Under the pieces are notes generated by a model, which saw only the letters and a program-made list of their open reading frames with translations, did not search any database and was not told the DNA's origin. Below, piece after piece: positions 10,603 through 20,527 of a stretch of 24,206 nt of DNA. The position numbers and the translations under genes are program-made. Positions within the stretch are counted from its first letter, which is position 1; each line of letters starts with the position of its first letter. Origin of the DNA: Paramacrobiotus richtersi (lineage: Eukaryota; Tardigrada; Eutardigrada; Parachela; Macrobiotidae); the NCBI GenBank assembly GCA_034698045.1, contig JAQGAU010000759.1:1-24206 (forward strand), in the 5' to 3' direction.

Positions 10603-11411
10603 TGTCTATGTTTTTATTAAGTTTGGACTGCCTTAACGCGGCGTGGTAAAACATACTAATAATCGCCATGTTCAAAAGTGCCCTCATACCCTCGTTTGCA
10701 ATATATTTATGCGTAATCTTATGTAATCAATGTTTAATGGTTCTAATGGTTGTACATTGCATGTTGGAGTGTGGACAGTGACATACGTTGTAAAAACTAT
10801 AAAAACTACAAAATTAATTTACACAACAACAAGGTTTGCTACTGGGTGACAATAATGAGATTAGCAACCTGAGATCAAGCTTGCGTGTTAGTCCACCGCA
10901 AATCAATTGACTACTGATCTATGCAAATGTTGAAAAGAGGCGCTTGTCAGACTTAATACTACCGGTACGTAGCAAACAGGGCTACTTCTGCCACTCAGGT
11001 TCTGTCACTGTGCAGTAGTACTTCAGGGGCACGAGCCTCACAAATAACAAGAGGCATAGCATACAACAATGTGCGAACAGCAACGAAGATATTCGAGCAG
11101 AATTCTACATCAAAAGTATACGGCGACAGTGATACATAAAGTCGATCATTTACCGAGTAGTGCATATCAACCGGATGGCAACTGTTTATCTAACGTTTGA
11201 TTGCCGTGTTTGCTCGGATAACGGTCCGATGTCGCAAATCTTACCAGCCTGTCGGTGCATATACATACATATAAATACATACCTAGATAAATTACGACTA
11301 TAGACAACAAAAATATTAGACAAGAAAGTCGCGACCAACAGACTGTGCACTGGGTGTCTAATTTTTGAAACAACAAATTCAACGTGTCTGGTTGTGGCTC
11401 CTGAGTTATAT
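10603..11411. other. Convergent intergenic / 3'UTR region of EGFR copy A
   Basis: No gene. The minus-strand side probably carries the 3'UTR of EGFR copy A. The nearest minus-strand AATAAA I found is the complement of TTTATT at 10613-10618, about 800 nt after the stop and almost touching the GR-like gene's signal, so the two transcripts would end tail to tail. A block shared with copy B lies at 11291-11404. Confidence 0.45.
11291..11404 (-). repeat. 3'UTR block of copy A shared with copy B and with an intron of A
   Basis: This stretch starts 8 nt after the stop of copy A. It matches a block equally placed behind the stop of copy B (21964-22086) and a third shorter copy inside copy A (14831-14920). 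Shared words include ATTACGAC, TAGACAACAAAAATATT, GACAAGAA and GGCTCCTG. Confidence 0.65.
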
Positions 11412-11702
11412 TCAGATGGTGATGTTATGCCGTTGTAGCGTGGTTTTACTCTCAGCTTTGGGCGATTCGCTCAGATCTAAGTAGGTCGTTTCCGCAGAGC
11501 TATCTGTTGCAGCCAGATATTGGTTGTTCACAGCCAAAGTAACAGGCGGTGGTTCTGATGTATCATAATGTATATCGGTATCTACACACGCAAACACTGG
11601 TCAACATAAACACACAATACCACAAGGAAAATCCTTACGCTTTCCTGCAAGTGCAACAGGATCCGGTGTGTATCGAGGAACAGGCGGACCGTCGTCGGGA
11701 TG
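11412..11702 (-). other. Copy A exons 16-17: distal signalling tail
   Basis: Exon 11639-11702 encodes [10 protein letters not shown]. After a 57-nt intron, exon 11412-11581 encodes N-N-Q-Y-L-A and [10 protein letters not shown] and ends in TGA. The Tyr contexts resemble EGFR autophosphorylation sites (P-V-P-E-Y and N-x-E-Y-L types). Confidence 0.85.
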
Positions 11703-14700
11703 CTGCAGAAATTGGATGCTATTACTATCTGAGCATTACTACTTTGCAGATATAATTCTGTGATTTCGAAAGGGAGCTTTTCCGCAAAGCCATATTGCAT
11801 GGAAAACCAAGATCAACTGATTGATTAGGATTTAGGAACAAAAAAACTACTAACACACTAAAACAGATTACAGAACCACCGGAGCTTTGGATCGAGCAGT
11901 GATAGGTTAGACTAGCCATTTCTCGAGCTTTTATCAAGAGGTCCGCACGTAGGGAATCTTGAATGACCAATACCTAACGACTACTCGTTAACAGATTTTA
12001 GTGCCGGATTCTCCGACGTTGTGCGACAATAATAATAGAAGTACCGATCAGTGCTGACCTGTGGGTCGCAACCAGCAGCCCGTGGATTGATGTAGTCTTC
12101 AGCCAGCATAAGCTTCTCGGAACCCACATCTTCCATGCCGCCGAACAGGCGGTGCTGGTCGTCCGCCGTATAGTCCGGCAGACGCAAGTACTCATCGCCG
12201 GGTATGACCAGATAACGACCGGGATCGCGGGTCATTTTGCCAAACTCTTCAGCTAGGTCTTCAAAGGTCGGCCGACTTTCGGGGTGGGAGCTCCAGCACC
12301 TCAACAGCAGCATGTACACGTCCAGGGTGGAGATGAGGGGCTGCGGCAGGCGTTCACCGCTTTGCAGGACACTGTACAGTTTTCTGACGGGAACGTTCTC
12401 GAATTGCTTCTGTCCATAACTCAACACTTCCCAGATTGTGACACCGAAGGCCCACACATCAGTTTTGTGACTGTACAAGCCGCGCCCAATAGATTCCGGA
12501 GCCAGCCATTTAATTGGCATCTATGCAGCAATCTTGTCAGGTGACTAGCTCATATTTTAGAAGTCAGTGTTTTCCATACCAGCCCACCGCTGGATTTGAC
12601 AGAATCTTCGTGGCAGTCCATGATACGAGCCAGTCCAAAGTCGGTTACTTTCACCCAGTTGGGTCGTTCCACCAGTACATTGCGTGCAGCCAAATCACGG
12701 TGGATCATGTGACGCTTCCCCAAATATTTCATGCCCTAGAACTCAAAGATTTCGACAGCCTCGCAACGCAAAGTACATTCTCGGCAGTCTTACCTTGGCG
12801 ATCTGCGAACACCAGTTCAGCAAAGTGCGTGACGTGATGCTCTTTTTGTTCTTCTTGACATAGTCCAACAGTGATCCCAGCGGCAGCAGCTGTGTTATCA
12901 GCATTATTTGGGAACTCATGCACAACCCTAGTAAAGTCACTAAATGCGGATTATTCACGGATGCCATGACATGCGCCTCCTGAAACCGATACGCAGGTCA
13001 CTTTTACAACGGCGGTAACCAGCAGCTCCAGCTCTCACATCTGAAATCTCTTTAACAGCGTCGGCATTAACGCCTTCCTTCAGAACCTTTATTGCAACCG
13101 GAATCTTCAGGTTTTCATTGGGGGGTAACCACAAACCCTGTACAAGTGTTTTGTTGTGAAAATGGCACAAAACACCGATGATAAATTTCCCACCTTGTAC
13201 ACAATGCCGAAGGCTCCTTGTCCTAGCTGTTCGCGGTGTTGCAGTTCCTGTTCGCTGATCAGCCGGAGCTTGGACGTATCGGGCTTGTTGTCCGTCGGTT
13301 CCAACGGTTCCGTTAATTCGATGCCAGCAAACTTGTCCTGGATGATCAAGGTCTCTAACTGGATCTTGGATCGCTTGATGCGAAACCACAGAACAAGAAC
13401 AATTATCACTATGATGATGACCCCAACGACGGCTGTTACCACACCAATAATAAGGTTCTTGGTGCTTTTCGCCCTAAAACAAAGTACATTATGCGAGCGT
13501 GTACTAACAGCAGTGCAGACTTACGCGGCAGGATCATCCTTGGTGCAGAGACCTTCCGATGGATCTAGGACAATCTGCGGATCTGAGGGCTGATTCGTGC
13601 TGTAGAACCGCTCGGCCGGACACTGACTGGTGCAGTTGAAGAGGTGCGGTGCGTCTGGATCGTAATAGTCACGGTATAATCGGCACGACACACACTGCGA
13701 CGACAAGGATCCACTGCATCCCCGCATACTGCAGTCCGAGTTGCAGCGCTGGCACAGAGATGCTCCCTCCTCAATGTAGTGCGTTGTATTGGGGCAGGTT
13801 AGGACGCACTGTCCATCCACTTTGAAAAACATGCATTCTTGGCAGTTGTACACAGTACCGTCACGGCATTTCGTGCAGTATGGGTGGCAGGGCTGGCACA
13901 TCTTCTTTCCAAGCATTGTTGCAAGTGCGCCGGTTTCGTTGTAGGTGATCGTTGAGAAATATCGTGCAGGGCACGATGCTTCCGCCGGTAAGCAATCTAT
14001 CTGCACACAAAGATAGTACAGTGAACCGGCAAGCAACGTATCGACCCGGATAATTTGGTAATCATAGCGTGTCTGTGGTCGCAAGGGGAAAGTGGTTCTG
14101 GGCCATGCCAAAATGTAAATTCAGTGCTTACCCTGTTCGTCGAGCCTTCGCTGACAATTCCCGCTTGACAAGATGTGCATCCTGCTTGACCGACAAATGA
14201 TCCCGGGCCGGTGCACCCGTCCGTACACAGTTTGTGGCACTGCTGGCATACATTTCGTGAGTCAACGTATTTGGACATGGGGCACATCGCCACACAACCC
14301 GGTCCATCTTTCACATTGAGGCAAGCCGTACAGTTATTCTCACTCTGTACAACATAGCGCACACTCATCAGTCAATGCAGCAAATGTTTCCTTGTAAAAC
14401 AGGAGAATCTCACCGGTCCCATGCAACCGCCACGGCACTGCTCATGGCACGGTGCACATACGTTGTTGCTACCGTGATATAGCATCACGGAGTCGGACAC
14501 ATTCCATGCTGCACAGTCGCGTAGACAAACCGATTTGTAAGTGTAATGGGCACAGAACAAGCACTGGTTCTGGTTTGGACCCCAGCAGCCGTCGGGCGCA
14601 CACTCGGAATGACACTTTTCCCCGGCCGCCACTAAAGAGAGCGCTGTTACACTCGTTACAAAGCAGGACACCTACAACTACAGATAGGCACTTCGCGGCA

Positions 14701-17700
14701 ACGGCTCCAACAACTAGACAGTCCATGGTATTCTGTGCTGCAAAGTTCCGCTCAGCTTTTTTTCTTCTCTGATATTCACCAAATCTGTCAACAAGAACAA
14801 CAACCCACCCAGCATATGCAAACCCATAAAAATTACGACAGACAACAAAGAATCCGACAACAGCGCGTCTAGTTGTTGGACCAGCAAGCCAAAAGTGTCT
14901 AGTTGTCGGCCTCCTGTCTTCCACTGGCGATGCAAGTCAGCTTCAAACAAACAGAACGATACTCATTGAATCTTTCTCAGTTTGATAATTTGTCAACAAG
15001 ATAACAGGCTTATGTCAGGAATCTCAGGATACATAGAGGAATCATCGTAATTTGGTTTGCCGTTGGGCATACACCAATTATTTATCATTATTATTTTACT
15101 GCAGTAGCCCAAGGCTGCCCCAAGCCATAGTAAAAGCACTTACTGCAGAACAAAGCTCTACTGACTGTCTACTGAAAAGGTTTGGCTCTTTTGGATTGTA
15201 TGATGTTTTAGTACTAATACAACAGTGTATATCTAAATCGCCGCTCTGGCTGAATGGCGACTTACCGCACTGGTTTCTGTCTCGATTGTTGTTCACCACT
15301 GCTTGCGACGGAACACGAAGTATCTTATTCCAAGCGATTTGGTCACCGTAGCACAGCAAGGGGTTATCCATGATCCCAGTTTCTGCAGCTTTGACTGTCT
15401 TGAGAGAATTTAAACCGAGGGACCGGAGGTTCTGGTTGCCCCCGATGTACAACGCGAAGCGACTAATGAAAGCAAGCTATTTTATACTGAACCTGCAGGT
15501 CAGCGCCGCTCCACTTTCTACGTACGAATCAAATAAATTCCGGCCCTCAATGGTCTCTAAATTGCGCAAGAACGATAAATCCGTTACATTTTCGCCAGCG
15601 ACATTAACTCTCAGGTATCCGGTAATTTTTCTGACGGTTGACAACTGTTCCAGCTGGCGAGGCTCAACGCCCGGATGAACAGCAAACTTACTGGTCGACC
15701 CCGTTTCAGGGTCTTCATGAAACGAACCGCCTTCCGCAAACAAACCTTCGGCAGTGGGATCTTCAAACTGTTCGCTAAATGAATCTTTCGAAATCACCAG
15801 ATTCCCTTCGACAACAGTACAGTTCTGGAAACGCTGTAGAGTTACGTTTGTGATGAAATCAATCTGATTCCGTTGAAACCGGTACATGCTAAAGAAAAAG
15901 AAACAGTATCTTACGACTTGCTTAAGGAAAGATTCTGCGTGTCATAGGTATTGGAGAAAACCACTGCAACAGCGCCTAGGCACCTGTAACGTTTGCACTA
16001 GCCTTCATTATTGTTCGTAATGGCCAGAAAATCGACAACTAGCAAAGTGCACTCCGCCGTAGCGGGCACTGACTGACAGAAGCATGAAGTAGGTGTACTG
16101 GCCTGGACCACACGTTGTCGTCAGAATTCTGTTTTATTGGTTTAATACGTTGCCTGCGAATGGTCCTGGTACATGAGCCGGAGCGTTAGCTCTTCAACAA
16201 ACTTGGCAAAATAAGCAAACGAAACAGGGATGATAATGTTACTGTAACCGACGAAATATCGCACAATATGCCTGGAAAATTCCGTTTTCGTTTGATACTG
16301 ATGGATTTCAAAACGAAAAGTTGGTTCCACCACAAACCGCTTCATTTTGTTCCACCGCTAAACCGAATTGCGCAATCACGGTGACCGACACACACAACAC
16401 CAAAACCCAAGTTCTGGTGAGTAAACAGGGCTGGAAATTGCGCCATCATGGTGACCGATACACAGACACCAAACTTCAGTTTTGGTGAGCTCATAGCGGC
16501 AAATTTTGCACAGCCATGGTGACCGGCACGCAAATACCAAAAACCGCAGTTTTGCTGAGTATAGAAGACCTTCGCTTCGGTAGAATAGTATACAAATCGG
16601 TCTGTGCGCGCAATGTCCGGCTATTGCACCAGAGCCGTAGAGCGGCGAAAGATTCAACGCATTTCCCTCGGAAAAAACTCAGCGTTCCACCCGAAATTCT
16701 TGAATCTTTTATCACAACCGCACACATAGAGTGTAAGATGATCATTCCGATCAACATTCAGCCTGGAGGCTGTGAAATTTTAAAATCAGTTTGAAAACTT
16801 TTGAAATGCATTTTAAGACTGTAGAAACGTGCCTCCGGGCTGAGTGTTGGTCACAACGATCATCACATGTATGTGCATTTTTGAAAAACGCTTTAAGAAG
16901 TTTGGATGAAACGCTAAGTTATTGTAGAAGAAAATGTGTTTAAACGTCTGGCCGCTTTTGCGCAATAGCCGGACGTTGCGTGCCCAAGACGATTTCAAAA
17001 TACTGCTTGTCGATGTTCTGGCAGTTATGAACAGTCATGAAGGCTGATACAAACTTTACAGGTCGGCGGCTGCTGTGATTTCGCCAAGATTTCCGACAAT
17101 GCGCAGAATTTCCCCTTAATCTTACTACAGTCTTTTGTTCACACTGGATAGTAATAACTAGTAAGTTTGCTAACTTTTTGGACAAGTTCCATTGCAGGCA
17201 ACACACGCTCCATCCTTTTCCTGCTTATCGGCCGGACATTTGGCTATACAATACTGATCATTTCTCAGGAAATTTTCAGGGCATTCTTTTACACAGACAG
17301 TGCCAAAATACAGTTTCCCGTCCGGATTTGGAACTCTGGCGAAGTGAACGGAATCATATTTTTCCAGTGCCGGACACATGTCGACGCATTCCCCATCATT
17401 GACGAAATGTTGGCATGCGTTGCATTCGTTAGCACCCGGTCCAGTGCACCCGGCAGCACACTCGGGATGGCAACAATCCGAAGGACCCGGACCATGGCAA
17501 CGCTTCAGCCCACACTGCTTTACACAGATGGTCTTTGTGACTGCTCAATAAAACACACTTGGAGAGCTCTACCGAGTTACTTAGTCGACAGAACGAGAAG
17601 CAAGAAAACACACCACTGGAAAATTGCGCAGGGTTAAGGGGAGACGTAAATACAGCACGAACGAAGCAAAACCACGGCGGTCCTACTGTAATTGTTTGAT

Positions 17701-20527
17701 GAAAGCGTTTTGTTCACAACCAATTCTCTCTTCACAAGAAAACAACTGGTCGCCGTCTTCCGCACCTTCATGGCCCAGATTGATTTGTTAATTGCGTACC
17801 AGTTGTTCTACGAGGGCATGTTGACTGTCGGATAGGCTGCACTTTTCGGGGGGCCTTTTTGCCAGTTACAGTCGTTAACATTTGAAACTGCCCCCGTAAA
17901 TTTTGACGATTTTTGGCTGTGCCTATGTTTCAGTTTATCTTTTGGGCGCGCTTTTGTGACGCAGTGTCATCTTATCGTCCCGTATACTGTAGTATTCTTT
18001 CGGTATTCCGCTTGTATTCTGTGGTGCATTTCTTAATGGGTTTGCTATTCTATTCGTATTTAACTGCAGAATACGGAGAATGCACACGCAATACCGGATG
18101 CAGTTTTAAAAATGTCACGGAATGTGCATGGAATACAGAGGGGAATAGGGCCAAAATACGGGAGAAAGCGTACGGAACATAACAATCATTAACGGAACAT
18201 AACAATTTGACAAATGCAGCGCCAGCGGTGCGTGAGCCTTCCGTCCGTATTCTGGTCGTCTGCGGTTTGTTTTCTCCCAGCATTGTGTTGATATACATAA
18301 TATTATATCGTATTCCGCAATATAAACACAATGAACTAAGGAAAATAACTAAACTAACAAATTAAAACAAGCGCAGTAAACAAAGAATGGTAATACTGAT
18401 GGAACACGAGCAATACGTGTCGTGTCAGAACAACGAAAAAACGTGTCGAAAAGATCTGTAGCCGGCCTGTAAATGTGCGTAGTTGCGTACGTATCTAGCC
18501 ATATATATATGTGTATGTTTCCACTCTTGGAATGAAATGGAAGTTCTGGCAAGTTACCAACTCGATTTTTGCCGCTTTCGACAATTTGTACAAGATATCC
18601 GTTGTATGTTCCTCAGACAGCGTCAGTCTCCACCATGGAAAGTTGCATTTTGTCAACGGTTTCCAATGGAAACCGTTGGCAAAATGAAATTTCCGGGATT
18701 TTTCTGACACGGTAGCTCTGGCTTAACTATGTTACAACTACAGCCGTGTGTATAAGAACACTCTCGTATTCAATCGACTGCAGACTGCGCATGGGTTCTC
18801 GAAGTGAAAAGAGTGCCGCTCGTCCTTTTCGTCCTATGTACTGTATTTAGCAAGCTTCTCGGCGTTCTCGCGTTTCGCTGGTAAAGACACGTTGGGCACT
18901 TTGTTTTGGAGAGCGCCATGAACTGGAGACAAATTGCGACTTACGTTGTTGACACTGGTCTCCTCCTGGACCCCAGCAATATCCGGTACTACAGTTACTG
19001 TGACAACGCGAGCATTCCGGATCATCTTGGTCCCTGGCGGGTTCCACATGCGCGCCGTTCTCTTGCAGCAGATCATCCCAGTTGACAGTGCTACGTAAAT
19101 GGCACGACTGCAACTGCTGGTTATTGTGCACGTACACTGGTCCGTGACTGATCTCTAAACAGAGTCAAATCCTTAACACAGCATTATCAAGAAAGTGCAA
19201 AGAAGCCAAAGAGCTTTACCTCTCAGATGTCCAAGGCCGAGCTCTCTGAGCTCGTCGTTATGCATTATCAATACGGAGTAAGAACTGTTGGTTTGAGGAC
19301 TCATATAAGAAGCAATTGACAGCGGCGGGGGCAGAAATCGCCCACGGATTATCCGCAAATTTGGAAGATTTATGACCGGTATTTTAGCATAAGCAATCAG
19401 CAAGTATCCAGTGATTTCGCGAATATGCTGTAAGAAATCCAGGTCGGCCTCGGGAGGAATGAATGACAACTCCAGATTTCCTTGGACGTGGGTGCAGTTA
19501 GCGTAACGAGTTTTTAATTGCGCCATATTGCTTCCAGTCGTACCTTGCAGTGTGCCGTCGCAAACTGAAATGAATGTCATGGAACCTAACTAATTTGATC
19601 TTCCTCCGACATTATGACATATCCGCAGAGTCACGTCAGAGGCTCCACGCAGAAAATCACCGAGTATTTGCGTTTGTTATGACTTAGAAGTATTCCAATA
19701 GGTAAAGTTTTGGGATTTACCTACGCGATTTTCAATATAGAGAGTCTCTCTGTATCCGCGAGAGGCGTATCCCAGACTGATCACCAAAATAATATAACTG
19801 TTTCACTTGGATGCTTCCGTCGATAATTGACGAATGCCAATAGTGACAGGTCGCATATATTATATAGATTTATGTCGACTCTGATCTGTCTACTTCTGAG
19901 TTGCATGTACCGTTGTAAGATTACACCTTCCACTTCACGTAAGCGCATCAATGCAGGACTTCCTAAAGCTTTATACAGCGCCTTTGTTTCGACGACATAT
20001 GTGATCTCGTTTTGGAAAATGTAGGGTAGACCAGTTACAGGTCCTTAAGCTTTAGGCACAAGCATTTCTGCCGTTCCTTAGGCAGCTTCCGTTGGCAAGT
20101 TCCGTACATTAAGATGTGCAGACCGTTAAAATAGTTTCTAACAGAAACCAGCACGAATGTCTGAGACTACGATTCCAAGTTTTCTCGAGTTTTCTCGAGT
20201 TTTCTCGAGTCAAATGTAATGACGCTAAAAATGCCACACTACCTTGTAACGGTGTCGAGTGCAACATTATCGCACGGATGGCCCAACCAGTAAGTTTACA
20301 GAGGAGGTAGCAGAAATGTTTAAATATGAGTGGCAGAAATGACTTTTTCTGCCAAGTATAGACACATGGTTGTACATTCAACCCTTCAGCGGTAAAACTG
20401 CAAATTCCAACATACCTTGTTTTTCCGCAGCAATTAGGCTTTCGAATTCATCCTGTCTAGTCGCCGTTCCTTTTATTAGTAAGGACAGTACACATCCAAA
20501 ATGTAGCCATACGCCTCTACCACGCAT
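11412..20527 (-). CDS. EGFR-like: EGFR/ErbB-family receptor tyrosine kinase, copy A, ~1,320 aa
   Basis: Exons in coding order: 20416-20527, 19220-19564, 18945-19154, 17175-17540, 15915-15963 (or 15983, uncertain), 15526-15888, 15266-15462, 14414-14631, 14132-14344, 13525-14000, 13194-13473, 13039-13137, 12794-12979, 12580-12735, 12059-12520, 11639-11702, 11412-11581. Phases agree at every junction except the ambiguous one around 15889-17175. Domain order is signal peptide, L1, furin-like CR1, L2, CR2, one transmembrane helix, kinase and tail, as in EGFR (human 1,210 aa). By family it is a plasma-membrane receptor for EGF-like ligands that dimerises and signals through Ras/MAPK. The kinase has [21 protein letters not shown] and A-P-E, so it should be active. 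It is followed upstream by a tandem paralogue, copy B. The assignment to the family is firm; exact ends of the uncertain exon are not. Confidence 0.9.
11939..12027 (-). other. Intronic block of copy A conserved in copy B
   Basis: Inside the 356-nt tail intron of copy A, this stretch matches 22629-22717 in the equivalent intron of copy B. Both encode S-E-N-x-A-L-K-S-V-N-E. In copy A that frame is continuous with the upstream exon, so retention of the intron would add this peptide and then stop. Confidence 0.55.
12059..13137 (-). other. Copy A exons 12-15: tyrosine kinase domain and proximal tail
   Basis: Exons 13039-13137, 12794-12979, 12580-12735 and 12059-12520, with introns of 56-59 nt, all phase 0. 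Landmarks: I-P-V-A-I-K-V-L-K (ATP Lys), D-E-A-H-V-M (helix-C Glu, across the splice), L-I-T-Q-L (Thr gatekeeper), [14 protein letters not shown] (catalytic Asp), [21 protein letters not shown] and R-C-W. The activation loop between D-F-G and A-P-E has no tyrosine. The proximal tail has D-E-Y-L-R-L-P-D-Y and D-Y-I-N-P, the latter a Y-x-N (Grb2-type) motif. Confidence 0.92.
13194..13473 (-). other. Copy A exon 11: transmembrane, juxtamembrane and glycine loop
   Basis: A single Val/Ile-rich helix ([13 protein letters not shown] ... L-V-L-W-F) is followed by a basic stop-transfer segment R-I-K-R-S-K. The juxtamembrane part holds L-T-E-P-L and L-R-L-I-S-E-Q-E-L, and the exon ends with the ATP-binding loop [11 protein letters not shown]. 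The phase-0 donor after Y-K is at the usual EGFR position. Confidence 0.9.
13525..14631 (-). other. Copy A exons 8-10: second cysteine-rich (CR2, domain IV) region
   Basis: Exons 14414-14631, 14132-14344 and 13525-14000. Repeated C-x2-C-H-x2-C modules occur with the hallmark [18 protein letters not shown] and G-C-T-G-P-G. The third exon is a further Cys-rich stretch leading to D-D-P-A-A at the membrane. Introns are 69 and 131 nt. Confidence 0.85.
14831..14920 (-). repeat. Third copy of the EGFR 3'UTR block, in the 634-nt intron of copy A
   Basis: Same orientation as the blocks behind the two stop codons, shortened in the middle. Shared ends are AATTACGAC, GACAACAAA, GTCTAGTTGT and CTCCTGTCTT. 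Confidence 0.55.
15266..15983 (-). other. Copy A exons 5-7: ligand-binding L2 domain
   Basis: Exons 15526-15888 and 15266-15462 are secure. They hold [29 protein letters not shown], then after a 63-nt intron F-A-L-Y-I-G-G, L-R-S-L-G-L, N-P-L-L-C-Y and N-R-D-R-N-Q-C-V. A small upstream exon at 15915-15963/15983 is a candidate. An acidic, Gly-rich loop of about 20 residues before the P-G-V-E-P-R-Q-L segment is longer than in vertebrate EGFR. Confidence 0.75.
16361..16570. repeat. Three-copy ~65-70-bp tandem repeat in a copy A intron
   Basis: Each unit contains [CT]GGTGACCG[AG][CT]AC, then A-rich ACCAAA, then GTT(C/T)TG(G/C)TGAG. Copies start near 16370, 16440 and 16505 and are diverged from one another. 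Confidence 0.65.
16605..16990. mobile_element. ~390-bp imperfect foldback element in a copy A intron
   Basis: The left arm (about 16605-16785) is an inverted, diverged match of the right arm (about 16810-16990). The outer ends share GCAAYGTCCGGCTATTGC and the inner ends CAGCC[TC]GGAGG. Even the chance translations of the two arms resemble each other. No coding capacity. Confidence 0.65.
17175..17540 (-). other. Copy A exon 4: furin-like CR1 domain with dimerisation arm
   Basis: Begins L-T-K-T-I-C across the splice and contains the hallmark [15 protein letters not shown] and C-V-D-M-C-P. The dimerisation-arm segment follows ([15 protein letters not shown]), where the arm tyrosine of vertebrate EGFR appears to be Phe. 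It ends C-N-G-T-C-P-K just before a suspicious donor (see finding on 15889-17175). Confidence 0.85.
17541..18944 (-). other. Large intron (1,404 nt) of copy A
   Basis: Between the CR1 exons. It contains the hairpin at 18618-18712, a region at 17970-18330 rich in GTATTCC words with an imperfect inverted repeat (about 18002-18030 against 18120-18150), and a direct repeat of ACGGAACATAACAAT at about 18172 and 18191. No exon is required here by phase. Confidence 0.6.
18618..18712. repeat. ~90-bp hairpin with almost no loop
   Basis: The centre is near TTTCCAATGGAAA at 18660-18672. Each arm continues through CAACGG, CATTTTG and GGAAA for about 28 well-matched bases, then more weakly to GTCAG at both ends. 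It looks like a very small foldback element. Confidence 0.65.
18945..19564 (-). other. Copy A exons 2-3: ligand-binding L1 domain and start of CR1
   Basis: Exon 2 (19220-19564) and exon 3 (18945-19154), separated by a 65-nt intron. L1 hallmarks in order: [36 protein letters not shown], then L-G-H-L-R-E-I across the splice, H-N-N, and C-x-C-H-x-x-C. The start of the furin-like region follows with G-Y-C-W-G-P-G. There are N-glycosylation sequons at N-C-T and N-S-S. Confidence 0.85.
20178..20210. repeat. 10-bp tandem repeat, 3 copies (TTTTCTCGAG)
   Basis: Three perfect consecutive copies in intron 1 of copy A. A simple minisatellite, with no function visible. Confidence 0.8.
20416..20527 (-). 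other. Copy A exon 1: signal peptide
   Basis: 112 nt encoding 37 residues plus one base. ATG at 20527-20525 in an AAAATG context. A basic start (M-R-G-R-G) is followed by a hydrophobic core ending C-V-L-S-L-L-I, a likely cleavage after K-G-T-A, and then an acidic stretch ending A-A-E-K-Q. It ends at a strong donor (G|GTATGT) in phase 1. Joined to the next exon it gives E-K-Q-V-C-D-G-T, matching the mature N-terminus of EGFR proteins (E-K-K-V-C-Q-G-T). The exon is too short to stand out as an open frame; it was chosen on phase, donor and this match. Confidence 0.8.

Noticed and set aside
12237-12837. Plus-strand open frames over the kinase exons (also 22989-23494)
   Set aside because: Mirror images of conserved kinase codons; they appear in both copies only because the sense strand is conserved.
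15463-15500. 30-nt or 45-nt intron between copy A exons 6 and 7
   Set aside because: A 63-nt intron with donor GTACGT (15463-15525) keeps phase and gives a better fit to EGFR (N-L-F-D-S-R-F-A-L).
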